From the NCBI GenBank assembly GCA_965249785.1, contig CBDFMU010000026.1, positions 558,001 through 622,000 of the forward strand: a stretch of 64,000 nucleotides of DNA, in the 5' to 3' direction. Made by a program: the position numbers and the translations under genes. Below are positions 10,901 through 17,233 of the stretch, one piece after another (within the stretch, counting starts at the first letter, position 1; each line of letters starts with the position of its first letter). The stretch comes from M3007 sp965249785. GTDB lineage: Bacteria; Bacteroidota; Bacteroidia; Chitinophagales; Saprospiraceae. The notes beneath the pieces are model-generated. The model did no database searches and was not told the origin of the DNA. It saw only the letters and a list, made by a program, of their open reading frames with translations.

Positions 10901-11776
10901 CGTAAACTGATCTTGGGCATCTACCAGGAACTGCCAAATAACAACTCTTGGCGCTTCGTGGAAAAATCGTTCAACTTCCCAGTTCCAAGCAATCCATTCT
11001 CGACAGTATTCCCAGAGAATACAACGGTGGGTAACATTCAAGCCAGCCAAATGAACGATGACTTCATGGCTATGAAAGTTGGTGACGTGAACCAGTCAGC
11101 TATTGCTAGCAGCTTGCAGTCTTCGGACGATCGCTCGGCTGGTACGCTGTTGCTGGACGTGAATGACCGCTCGGTGAAAGCCGGCGAAACGTTCGACGTG
11201 ACGTTCAAAACCGCAGAAGCAGCTCAAGGCTTCCAGTTCACTTTGAAACTGGATGGATTGACCGTAACTGAAATCGCTGCTGGCGATAAAGTGTCTGCCG
11301 ATAACTTCGGCGTGTTCCAAGATGCACTGACTGCTTCGATTGATGGCGCTCAGGAATTCACGGTAAGTTTCCGCGCTGCAAAAGCCGGCAAGATCAGCGA
11401 ACTGCTGAGCGTGTCGAGCCGCATCACGAAAGCTGAAGGGTATAACAGCAAAGGCGAGCGCGAAGAAGTTGCACTGCGCTTCAACGAGAACGGATCGAGC
11501 ATCATCACTGGTGTTGGCTTCGAATTGTATCAGAACCAACCAAACCCATTCGTGGGTCACACTTCCATCGGGTTCAACCTGCCAGCTGCTGCTACTGCTA
11601 CGCTGACGGTGTATGACGAAAGTGGCCGGACGATCTTCACCCAAAAAGGTGACTTCGCCAAAGGCTACAACGCCATCCCTGTGGAACGCTCGGTGCTGAA
11701 CACCTCAGGTCTGCTGTACTACAAACTGGAAACCGCTACGGATATGGCGACTAAGAAAATGATCCAGAGCAAATAA
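4970..11776 (+). CDS. Giant T9SS type A surface protein with P, HYR-like, dockerin and cohesin-like domains
   Basis: 2268 residues. The signal peptide ends in TAQA at about residue 31. Recognisable parts: a proprotein-convertase-like P domain (about 90-215); HYR-like modules starting APVVTCP (about 315) and PTFTCPADLTV (about 1041); a second P domain (about 716-860); long Cys-rich repeats with RTWTIIDWC and KIERTWTIINWC; a type I dockerin-like pair (about 1938-1990, with DANKSGSITAFDIVELRKLI); a cohesin-like domain (about 2060-2170); and a type A sorting domain (about 2181-2268) with YQNQPNPF and a final KKMIQSK. It should be secreted and surface-attached; an adhesin or matrix role is inferred. 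Residues about 950-1860 use more G/C-ending codons than the flanks, and the antisense strand there is nearly stop-free. Confidence 0.9.
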   Translation: MKIKNTLLWSSVKRMFVLLPALACFAFTAQAQFTTVVGSNVNTAGNSAIPSDAPGNTGGCTVGVQTTIGTRFNLTNPTVGTLGTTTRIQTVTLNLTHTFNADLDIFLIAPNGGVLELSTDNGGGGDNINVTFVDDRPALNYPNITTAGATTIAGFFNPEGSLVAPACGTAPTGTVTTLAGFTGAANGLYQLVIYDDAGGDIGALISWSITFAPLPLGAFTIGGAADGGVIAPLNIGLCPGATTTPITIPVVAPVVAGTTLTLQVGTGTPVVVTPGSIFNLPLTSVPGTVILTYNLGPNLATVTQTVNLTTNDAIAPVVTCPAATTVTLAGGQCSSTLTLPAATVTDNCPAVLGATIVFQGFGTQPAGWTTSSSRAGAIPPFLFDFAALTTSIGFAPPATFVGPFALINDDGRGTLSTYNPAVETITSAVYNIAAYQNTVLSFNWFNEVFIGSGILNAQVSGNGGATWTTITGFPVTTQTSGTTTYAIPAALRTSQFQFRFSYDDEGAWAWGAGIDNFRITGDLPSGGPITSSFRLGNLATNPLVAGGANATGAFPIGTTTIVFSATDASGNVGTCSTTVTVLPFANPATALSCNDLIYFSVDANCTGTITADQVLSGTNYRCFSNYIVELDKIAPFGNGPWVPAVVGAVDVNKTYYVRVTDPVTGNRCWGNVTIQDKLPPVLICNPLTLPCNFPDPLLLPTSSSTFALSVAASTNEPLPQTLNDNSEVVIDVPVNAGAGTINDVDVLVNLSGSVFFNNIQIDVVSPSGTVVTLMDQVGGCSPAPIFARFDDEGDAALTCVSLTTGLHHNIPFNFGLLSSFDGQLATGIWHVRFRDIDGFGDVSTINAAQIFVSTNSAFVNIGLTNGITLPNPNVQVINANTFVVGGGLLDPCSSVTLTYVDVSNDQTCASGLTRIVTRKYTATDFSGNSSTCIQTISLVRPTLDDVVCPPNYDNITAPAFDCGTLAGYPTPEAIQALGLQGFPYVLGVPAGCNINYDYTDLRIAVCDGTYKIARTWTIIDWCTGNHEECFQIIKVLDSTGPTFTCPADLTVSVNSQNCCALVNLPDVIITDNCSRIAGISGMIVETSIEAPFDTLAMVPIGGTLTTYPGNNVWLPDTLGAFGITPCLPLGTHTVTYVVTDNCGNTSSCTFHLTVLDLEPPVASCQTTTTVALGPDDPYDCYGPAGPNGVPAAFGACEFGGVTRIPASDFNTNSYDNCHPVLFTVRRMFPYSACIEGLNHVNTHPDCSIGNQPGSEYETAILENDTIKFYCCEVGTTQTVILRVYQLEADGVTLSRDLDGNAIYNECMVQVEVQDKIRPTCIAPPTAIVSCTNFDPTLWAYGIPTFYDNCCLLSAPNNYVYLGQAQCGLTVANNYSNFDTVCNRGTIRRTFTVSDCHNQSTTCTQLVVVNYNQDYYVRFPNDMIVTVCDGTPNFGQPVFFGKDCELLATSYVDQIYTVVPDACYKIERTWTIINWCTYNPNLPCIDVPNPNPTIVNSQANLQGPTVSACGNSIPGWAPTVVRINPTDPATTNYCTFYNANANCYRYKQIIKIIDGVAPVIQCPQPSPDFCAVLPANTIGFGDYTLNDPLLYNASYYFDQVSQSHDLCEGPTDLHITASDACSLDNIDIRYLLFLDLDGDGIMETVINSNTFNLPIAQQPAPGTLQFGNANNPNFAGGTNYTFDFRPVNSNQKYRFALQTTVSGVNKTGFVRWNTLASPTNYVIPEIPYGTHKIKWFVADGCGNESVCEYQFIVRDCKPPTVTCLNGLSINNMPNGMIQLWATDFFPPTSLPYDNCTPTNLLKYGIRRSGTGTGFPVNSPGVTFTCADVGTQPVEIWAIDLAGNASFCETYVIIQDNGGNCTPGTSASVAGVLKTETSVGLEEGNVEVSGSNPATPPFSMFDLSNAAGEYAFSNAIPMASNLTITPTQDNNPLNGVTTYDLVLISKHILGIEPLNSPYKMIAADANKSGSITAFDIVELRKLILGIYQELPNNNSWRFVEKSFNFPVPSNPFSTVFPENTTVGNIQASQMNDDFMAMKVGDVNQSAIASSLQSSDDRSAGTLLLDVNDRSVKAGETFDVTFKTAEAAQGFQFTLKLDGLTVTEIAAGDKVSADNFGVFQDALTASIDGAQEFTVSFRAAKAGKISELLSVSSRITKAEGYNSKGEREEVALRFNENGSSIITGVGFELYQNQPNPFVGHTSIGFNLPAAATATLTVYDESGRTIFTQKGDFAKGYNAIPVERSVLNTSGLLYYKLETATDMATKKMIQSK

Positions 11777-11790
11777 ACTAGGACGTAATT

Positions 11791-11833
11791 AGGGGTAATT
11801 GAGGCAATTATATTAATTGCTTTAATTACCCCT
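11791..11833. other. Long near-perfect hairpin after the giant gene
   Basis: Two 20-nt arms starting AGGGGTAATT and ending AATTACCCCT pair fully if two G-U pairs are allowed, around a 3-nt loop. It begins 14 nt after the stop codon and has no T-run, so it may protect or process the mRNA 3' end, or act as a weak terminator ahead of the one at 11951. Confidence 0.6.
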
Positions 11834-11912
11834 CTATTACACTGAATGACTTACAAATTGTGGCGTGCACGAGCCAAGCATTTTATCTGCGGTCACAAGG
11901 GTACACTAAACA

Positions 11913-11984
11913 CCGATTTTAAACATACTTTAAAATCGGTTTTTGGGATGGCCTCTCTCCTGAAGTTGGAGGGGGGCTTTTTTA
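11913..11984 (+). terminator. Hairpin plus strong intrinsic terminator
   Basis: A perfect 11-bp hairpin (CCGATTTTAAA / TTTAAAATCGG, 11913-11939) precedes the terminator stem GCCTCTCTCC / GGAGGGGGGC (11951-11977, G-U pairs allowed) and seven T. The linking text GGTTTTTGGGATGGCCTCTCT is shared with the terminator at 3298. From 11985 to 12207 I see only AT-rich sequence and a small palindrome (CATTCAGC / GCTGAATG at 12135-12154). Confidence 0.8.
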
Positions 11985-12207
11985 TTTGCAACGACTTTGC
12001 ATTAAAATTAATTATAATGTATTTTTGATGGACGAATGCAGATTATATGATTGATGAATGTTGTTGTAGTTTATAGCTATAAAAAAGGCATTAACGAGCC
12101 CTTTTACAATGGAAATTAATCAATTGTAAGTCCTCATTCAGCATTCGCTGAATGCTGTGAAACAGCCTTAATATTTATACTTGTAAAAAAGGGAAGCAGG
12201 ATTTTGC

Positions 12208-12876
12208 TCACTCCTTATTTCCCGCTACCACCACCACTATTTCCCCTTTTATTTCTTTCTGAGAAAAGTGAACGGTCAATTCCGCCAGTGACGCGGTTTT
12301 TACTTCCTCGAACATTTTGGATAGTTCGCGGGCTACGCAGGCGGCCCGCTCCGGCCCGCAGTGGATGGTGAGTTCCTCCAGGCATTTCAGGAGGCGGAAG
12401 GGCGATTCGTAGAGTACGAAGGTATGATCCAGTGTAGCCAGGTATTTCAATCTGGTCTGGCGACCTTTTTTATGGGGCAAAAATCCTTCAAAATGAAAAG
12501 TGGAGCAAGGCAGCCCGCTGGCCACCAGAGCCGGCACAAAAGCCGTTGGCCCAGGCAAACACTCCACCCGAATGCCCCGACGAACACAGGCGCGGGTCAA
12601 TAGGAAACCTGGATCGCTGATGCCCGGCGTACCAGCATCGGACACGAGGGCCATCGGCACCCCGGCGGCCAATTCATCTACCACTCTTTCCACTACACTA
12701 TGCTCATTATGAGCGTGAAAGGCTCGCAGCGGCGTTTTGATGCCAAAATGATCGAGCAGACGACGGCTCGTACGCGTATCCTCGGCTAGAATAACTTCTA
12801 CCTCTTTCAATATCCGCAAGGCGCGCAGGGTGATGTCTTCAAGGTTGCCAATGGGCGTAGGTACGATAGTGAGCAT
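12208..12876 (-). CDS. rsmI: 16S rRNA (cytidine1402-2'-O)-methyltransferase
   Basis: 222 residues from the ATG at 12876; an ATG 21 nt upstream adds an unlikely MPIAFFA extension. It uses S-adenosylmethionine to methylate the ribose of C1402 in the 16S decoding centre. The family signature is clear: MLTIVPTPIGNLEDITLRAL at the start, AEDTRTSRRLL, and SDAGTPGISDPG of the tetrapyrrole-methylase fold. Its length equals the short RsmI form common in Bacteroidota. It is the last of three minus-strand genes (pssA, purS, rsmI), separated from purS by a MITE-like element. Confidence 0.93.
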   Translation of the reverse strand: MLTIVPTPIGNLEDITLRALRILKEVEVILAEDTRTSRRLLDHFGIKTPLRAFHAHNEHSVVERVVDELAAGVPMALVSDAGTPGISDPGFLLTRACVRRGIRVECLPGPTAFVPALVASGLPCSTFHFEGFLPHKKGRQTRLKYLATLDHTFVLYESPFRLLKCLEELTIHCGPERAACVARELSKMFEEVKTASLAELTVHFSQKEIKGEIVVVVAGNKE

Positions 12877-12965
12877 AGCAAAAAAGGCAATTGGCAAAAG
12901 GGCAAAAAAGCGAGGGCAAATGCACCATCCTTTTCTATGCCTTTTAGTGCTGGGTTAGTGGTTGG

Positions 12966-13082
12966 TACAATGTAAATTAAATTCCTTGAGGATGCGAGTA
13001 TTTGATCAAAACAATTGATAATCAGGTAATTGATCGAATACTCAAATCTTCAAATACTCAAAATAACTTATTTTACAGTGTA
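12966..13082. repeat. MITE-like inverted-repeat element, copy 1
   Basis: 117 bp bounded by TACAATGTAAA and TTTACAGTGTA (terminal inverted repeats, one mismatch). Inside are GAGTATTTGA and TCAAATACTC in inverted arrangement and the core CAATTGATAATCAGG. A second copy in the opposite orientation lies at 37954-38078. It has no coding capacity. Its right end overlaps the last ten bases of purS and supplies the stop codon. Confidence 0.85.
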
Positions 13083-13327
13083 TTAGTAAGAGAGTAGGTA
13101 TAGTTTTCCATGATGGGATTAGCCAGTAATTTTTGGCAGGCGGTGTCCACTTTTTGGCGCGCCTCGGTCTCGGAAGTGGCTTCGAGGGCCATACTTACGT
13201 GCCGACCAATGCGTACATCGGCAATGCCAGTGAGGTCGAGGTGTTTCATGTTGTTCACCACGGTTTTGCCCTGCGGATCCAGCAGTTCTTTATGGGGCAT
13301 AATGTCAATTTCGGCGACGAATTTCAT
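13073..13327 (-). CDS. purS: Phosphoribosylformylglycinamidine synthase subunit PurS
   Basis: 84 residues, the normal PurS length. PurS bridges PurL and PurQ in the multi-subunit FGAM synthase of purine synthesis. The fold signature is visible: MKFVAEIDIMPHKELLDPQG at the start, LTGIADVRIGRHV in the middle and CQKLLANPIMENY near the end. purL and purQ are not in the window. The final codons and the TAA come from the terminal repeat of the MITE-like element, so the C-terminus was probably changed by an insertion; the altered tail lies past the conserved fold. Confidence 0.9.
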   Translation of the reverse strand: MKFVAEIDIMPHKELLDPQGKTVVNNMKHLDLTGIADVRIGRHVSMALEATSETEARQKVDTACQKLLANPIMENYTYSLTNTL

Positions 13328-13390
13328 ATTTCAGGTTGAGAAGTGGAGAATGTGGAGGGAGTTGAGAATTGCTATTTTGATACAAATTGG

Positions 13391-14134
13391 CTATTCGGCG
13401 ACTACGTTTTTCTTAAATAAAATAGAGGCCAGGATATAGAGCACGATGATGGCGGATAAAGCTAGGGCCTGTAAAAAGAATATTAACACTACAAACAGCA
13501 GCAAAAAGGCCAGATTGAAACGGTTGCTTGGCCAGTCGAAGCGTTTGATTTTCATGCCAAACATGGGGATGTCGCTGACTAATAGCCAGGATAAGAGGGC
13601 GATCAGGCCGTATAGAAACCAGGGATTCATCAAAGATTGCTGTAAGCCGAAGCGTGGATCGGGCCCTTGCAAAGCCAGTCCCAGCACAAATACCGTACAG
13701 GCTGGAGTGCTCAATCCCATGAAATAACTGCCCTGGCGAGTATCGAGGTTGAATTTGGCCAGCCGCATAGCGGAGAACATCGCCAGCACAAAGGCGGGTA
13801 AAGCGGCCATACACACGTAATTCAGAATGGCAGGCGGCTCCGGTACCCACCGAGCGGGTGCGCCGAGACAGGCTGCGCGATTCAACATCATATACAACAT
13901 CACGCTGGGCACTACGCCAAAACTCACCACATCGGCCAGCGAATCCAGCTCTTTTCCCAGTGGGGAACTCACGTTCAGGGCGCGCGCTACCATCCCATCC
14001 AGATAATCGAAGACAAATGACCCTAGCGTGAAAAGTGCTGCCGTGATCTGGTCTCCGTGGACGATATAGAGAATGGCACAGCAGCCACAAAATAAATTGC
14101 TGAGCGTAAGGAAGTTAGGAATATGTTGGCGCAT
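13391..14134 (-). CDS. pssA: CDP-diacylglycerol--serine O-phosphatidyltransferase
   Basis: 247 residues. It makes phosphatidylserine from CDP-diacylglycerol and serine in the inner membrane, the first step to phosphatidylethanolamine. The CDP-alcohol phosphotransferase motif is complete: D43-x2-D46-G-x2-A-R-x8-G60-x3-D64-x3-D68. About seven hydrophobic segments follow. The start at 14134 (MRQHIPNFLTLSN) matches the family; the ATG at 14164 would lie almost on the predicted promoter at 14173. purS follows 63 nt downstream. Confidence 0.92.
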   Translation of the reverse strand: MRQHIPNFLTLSNLFCGCCAILYIVHGDQITAALFTLGSFVFDYLDGMVARALNVSSPLGKELDSLADVVSFGVVPSVMLYMMLNRAACLGAPARWVPEPPAILNYVCMAALPAFVLAMFSAMRLAKFNLDTRQGSYFMGLSTPACTVFVLGLALQGPDPRFGLQQSLMNPWFLYGLIALLSWLLVSDIPMFGMKIKRFDWPSNRFNLAFLLLFVVLIFFLQALALSAIIVLYILASILFKKNVVAE

Positions 14135-14172
14135 AAAAGAAGGCGTTGGCAAATAGCTGGCCACCGCTTTCG

Positions 14173-14180
14173 CAAAAGTA
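14173..14180 (-). promoter_or_regulatory. TAnnTTTG promoter element of pssA
   Basis: On the minus strand this reads TACTTTTG, a match to the Bacteroidota -7 element. It would start transcription near 14167, upstream of the pssA start at 14134. No clear TTG -33 element. Confidence 0.45.
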
Positions 14181-14210
14181 GGTTTTTTGCCGGGATTGGC
14201 ATTTTGATAA

Positions 14211-14456
14211 ATTGCGCTGGGCGATACAGTCGTTAGCTATGATCCAGAGACGTACGAAGAACGAATAGAGATCAAGCGCAAAGAAATTGACCTTTCCAAC
14301 ATTCACCAGCTTCGACTTTTACAGACTTGGTATTGGAACAAACGCGCAATCGTCTTTCTATTTGTCTGGACGTGGTTGCGCCTTTGGTATATATTAGATT
14401 ATATGAATGACTTGAAATTTCAAAAGCTGCTGTTTTATCGGCGGGCGCGGCAATGA
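14211..14456 (+). pseudogene. Start-less reading frame with one membrane segment
   Basis: An 81-codon open frame, bounded upstream by TGA-TAA (14205-14210) and ended by TGA, reads like a real protein: SYDPETYEERIEIKRKEIDL, then a Trp-rich hydrophobic stretch AIVFLFVWTWLRLWYIL and a basic end. It has no ATG, GTG or TTG at its beginning; the first ATG is near the end. It is probably the 3' part of a gene that lost its beginning, or uses an unusual start. Family not recognised. Confidence 0.4.
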
Positions 14457-14548
14457 GTGCAGTCTTAGAAGAAAATATGAAAAAGGGACAACCACATAAT
14501 AGGTGATTGTCCCGTCCATTATTTATTAGGAGAAATCGACAAATAATT

Positions 14549-15262
14549 TTAATATTTCAAAAGAGTGCATGATGCAGGAAAAGCAAATTTGCAATAAACT
14601 ACCCCTGCTGTTAGAACAGGAAGTGTGTTAGTAAATGGACAAACTGCAGTGTTCCAAGCGTCGCAAGTACCACCACTAGCGGAGTTGTTTTCCGGGTCAG
14701 AATCAAGAAGAGCACCGTTATCGCCAAAAGCATCAAAAACTCTGAATGTAGGAGTAGCGGCACCACTAGTGCGCCGACAATATTCATAAGCCACCGTGTA
14801 CCTGTAAGTAGTATTGTCTGTTATACCGCTCCATCCAAGGTTTAAGCCAGAAGCAACACCCGAAAAAGTTACAGGACTAGTAGGATAAGATACCATCCCT
14901 GTGGAGAGGTTGAGTGCAATGAGCTGGAATTTAACATCAACGCCCGTCCCTCCTACTAAAGCTCCAGACATACTTGCAGTAGTACGAAACCTCACTGCCT
15001 CATAAATAGTACAGGTGCCACGATCATTTACATCTCCATTCTGTTGATTCTGAGAGAGTAAAGGGTCTACTGCAATTTCAACTGATGTTACGCCATTCGC
15101 GTCAGTGCTTTGATTAACAATTCGAGTATTTGACTCTGGAGATTTACTTCGGTCAACGGTAACCTTTACTTCATTTCCCTTGGTAGTGCTTTCTACTGCG
15201 GTTTCTTTAGTACAGGCAAAAAGTTGCATGAGCGCAAAGGCTACAATAATCGGTTTTTTCAT
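14549..15262 (-). CDS. Hypothetical lipoprotein
   Basis: 237 residues. The signal peptide MKKPIIVAFALMQLFAC carries a lipobox LFAC. A Ser/Thr/Asn-rich linker (to about residue 75) leads to a beta-rich domain with six or more Cys residues (CTIYEAVRF, YEYCRRTSG, GGTCDAWNTAVC, YCKFAFPASC), suggesting disulphides in the exported form. No family recognised. It stands alone, with almost 600 nt of non-coding sequence upstream, so it has its own promoter. Confidence 0.8.
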   Translation of the reverse strand: MKKPIIVAFALMQLFACTKETAVESTTKGNEVKVTVDRSKSPESNTRIVNQSTDANGVTSVEIAVDPLLSQNQQNGDVNDRGTCTIYEAVRFRTTASMSGALVGGTGVDVKFQLIALNLSTGMVSYPTSPVTFSGVASGLNLGWSGITDNTTYRYTVAYEYCRRTSGAATPTFRVFDAFGDNGALLDSDPENNSASGGTCDAWNTAVCPFTNTLPVLTAGVVYCKFAFPASCTLLKY

Positions 15263-15850
15263 TGTTTAATTTTTTTATTACGCTTACGTTGTCGTATTTC
15301 AGCGATACGCCCTACTTTCGGAGGCGTAGAGTCCCCAATAGTTAATGATTAATATGTGCACACAAATTCTTATTGCAATTAGTCAATTTGCAAAGCAAAG
15401 GCATCATGACTAATTAATGAAAGCAATTTAGGTTCATCATACGTAGTTAGCGTATGACGAGGGCAGATATATCAATATGATACATCTAAGCTAGCAAAAA
15501 TTGAGAAAACTTTTAAGCGTTAATTCTGGATTTGCACGCTTATTACGCAATAAACTATTCCTCTTCTATATAGAAGGAGCCTATTGTCTATTTTAAAATT
15601 TTACGTATTAAATCGTCAATAAACTTTAAGTATAGTAGCTGACACTTTATACTTAAGTAAAAGATAACAGAAGTGCATCAGATAGATGCTAACGGAAAGG
15701 ATTTCAACACTTTATTCGCGGTTCGTTACAAACTTACGTGAGGACATTAGCCGTATTGATGCATATAACTTTTAAAAAGTGTTAGCAACAACATTATTTA
15801 AACACAATCAATTACAATGTAAAGGTACCTGCTTAAGGTTATAAGTTTAT
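15263..15850. other. Long AT-rich intergenic region with small palindromes
   Basis: No gene seen. Upstream of the lipoprotein gene are two small hairpins (ACGCC / GGCGT and CGTAT / ATACG, about 15299-15330) and farther out CATACG / CGTATG near 15436-15455. They may form a leader structure for the lipoprotein mRNA. No promoter could be assigned with confidence. Confidence 0.4.
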
Positions 15851-15897
15851 GTGCCAATAAGTGCCAATAAGTGCCAATAAGTGCCAATAAGTGCCAG
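15851..15897. repeat. 10-bp tandem repeat (GTGCCAATAA), 4.7 copies
   Basis: Four exact copies of GTGCCAATAA followed by GTGCCAG. The array ends one base beyond the stop codon of the small HTH gene at 15899. The 10-bp period places each unit on the same DNA face, as in iterons or operator arrays. Spontaneous slippage repeat is the alternative. Confidence 0.9.
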
Positions 15898-15898
15898 A

Positions 15899-16096
15899 TT
15901 ATGACTGTGGGGAAGTACTTGGAGGTTCATCGGGGGAAAAACCCAGTGCTTGACGGATTCGTCGGACTTCTCTTATAGACATCAATTGTCCGGTGGTAGT
16001 AATGCCAAGTGCCTTGAGGCGGCGATAAAAGGTTGACTTAGAAATTCCTAAATCGCGAAGGAGTTCTTCCTTGGAAGTGAATTTAGAGGTATTCAT
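15899..16096 (-). CDS. Small helix-turn-helix DNA-binding protein
   Basis: 65 residues. A helix-turn-helix is visible: TSKEELLRDLGISKSTFYRRLKAL at residues about 7-30, with the typical turn LGIS and recognition helix KSTFYRRLK; a second helical pair, SIREVRRIRQALGF, follows. The tail is Pro/Ser-rich. It probably binds DNA as a dimer; the adjacent 10-bp tandem repeat is an obvious candidate target, though it lies downstream of the gene. Preceded by a TAnnTTTG element at 16161. Confidence 0.75.
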   Translation of the reverse strand: MNTSKFTSKEELLRDLGISKSTFYRRLKALGITTTGQLMSIREVRRIRQALGFSPDEPPSTSPQS

Positions 16097-16160
16097 CGGC
16101 AGGATTGAAATAATAAGGAGAAATGGATATCAAAAAGCAGCTAGTTTCTCTTATAATACC

Positions 16161-16168
16161 TGCAAAAG
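16161..16168 (-). promoter_or_regulatory. TAnnTTTG promoter element of the HTH gene
   Basis: Reads TACTTTTG on the minus strand, about 65 nt upstream of the HTH start, inside very AT-rich DNA. No TTG -33 element at the expected distance. Confidence 0.4.
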
Positions 16169-16265
16169 TAAATATAATTAAGAATAATTTATTATACTAA
16201 AATATAAAAATAATGAATTATAATGCTACTTTAACATTTTATCCCTTGCCAGAATTTACAATATT

Positions 16266-16304
16266 TCAAAAAAACCGGGTTCGCAGCCACCAAGCACGAA
16301 CCCG
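16266..16304 (-). terminator. Intrinsic terminator of the dead T9SS gene
   Basis: On the minus strand an 8-bp perfect stem (CGGGTTCG / CGAACCCG) with a 13-nt loop is followed by seven T. It lies just beyond the end of the pseudogene at 16335. Confidence 0.75.
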
Positions 16305-16334
16305 AAAAATTATCTAAACTGGTTCTTCTTACAT

Positions 16335-16872
16335 CTATTTTTGTACTACTATTCGTTGCACCTCTGCGCCGCCCGGCCATTGCAAATGCAGAAACAACGC
16401 GCCCGATTCTGGAGCCAATGGTTTCATTTGTTGATAACCTGCTGCCTGGTCGTTGATTGTAGTTTGTATCAGGCGGCCATAGTGTGATAGTAACTGGACC
16501 AGCCGTGGGCAGCTAATAGGATACGTAAATCGGGCCATTGGTTGGATTGGGTGCTACGTGATAGAAAACAGCGTGCTCCTGAATAACAGTAGGATTCTCG
16601 AATTGCAACGCTACATTTTTGATTTGCAATTTGCGGTCGTAGGCTTCGGTGGCTATTTTATTGTCCAAAGTTAAGGCTTCCTGTACAGTGCCATCTTGTA
16701 AAGCTTGGAAAGTGAGAGTAAGAGCGCATTGTGCGGAGCCATTATATTTGGCGGTGGATTGCCAACTGGCCACTACATGATTTTGATCTGCGAATACATT
16801 GATTGTCTGAAGCTGCACAAAAGATGCCGCGATGACGTTATTGCAAGCAAATGGTGACGAAGTGGCCTTCAA
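16335..16872 (-). pseudogene. Truncated T9SS type A protein with nonsense codon and frameshift
   Basis: The frame from 16872 begins right after TAA-TAG with no signal peptide, so the front is lost. It ends with the start of a type A sorting domain (VAPNPTNGPIYVSY) at an in-frame TAG near 16513; beyond that the same frame goes on LPTAGPVTITLW. The rest of the domain (HYGRLIQTTINDQAAGYQQM to QRIVVQK) lies one frame over, which needs a +1 shift near 16455. One lost start, one stop and one shift make this a pseudogene. Confidence 0.8.
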
Positions 16873-17233
16873 CTATTAAACTCCAAAGGCGGTTTCCTGT
16901 ATTATAGTCCACACAGAGCTGTTTTGAACAAAAATGAAATATAACCTGACTGAGGATCAAAAAACTAAACCCTTTAAACGTTCTAAACTGCTCTAAACCG
17001 ACTATATTTAAGGTTTAGCAGCGAACACTTTAAGAAAAATTTGACATACATCCTGGCCAACACTTTTCGCCGCTATAGCGTCTTGTGTACACCGCTTGAA
17101 CCGTTTATCTACCTTATTCTTACCGTGCAAACAAAACTCGCGTACCACGTTTGTTAAAACACCTTGAGCCAAACCATTTGAGCGGCAATATTTTTCTACC
17201 TGCTGCTTACCTCCAATGTCAATAATCTGCAAA
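16873..17233. other. Intergenic region upstream of the type B paralogs
   Basis: No gene seen. It holds an inverted CTAAACC / GGTTTAG pair around 16966-17018. The last bases before the start (TCTGCAAAATGA) are repeated before the second paralog at 20014, suggesting the duplication included the translation start region. Confidence 0.4.

Noticed and set aside
7676..11050. Very long open frames on the strand opposite the giant gene (493 and 622 codons)
   Set aside because: They mirror the G/C-ending codons of the real gene, have no signal, domain or start context, and lie wholly inside a gene with clear domains.
15851..15897. Possible CRISPR array
   Set aside because: Units are 10 bp with no spacers and no cas genes nearby; it is a simple tandem repeat.
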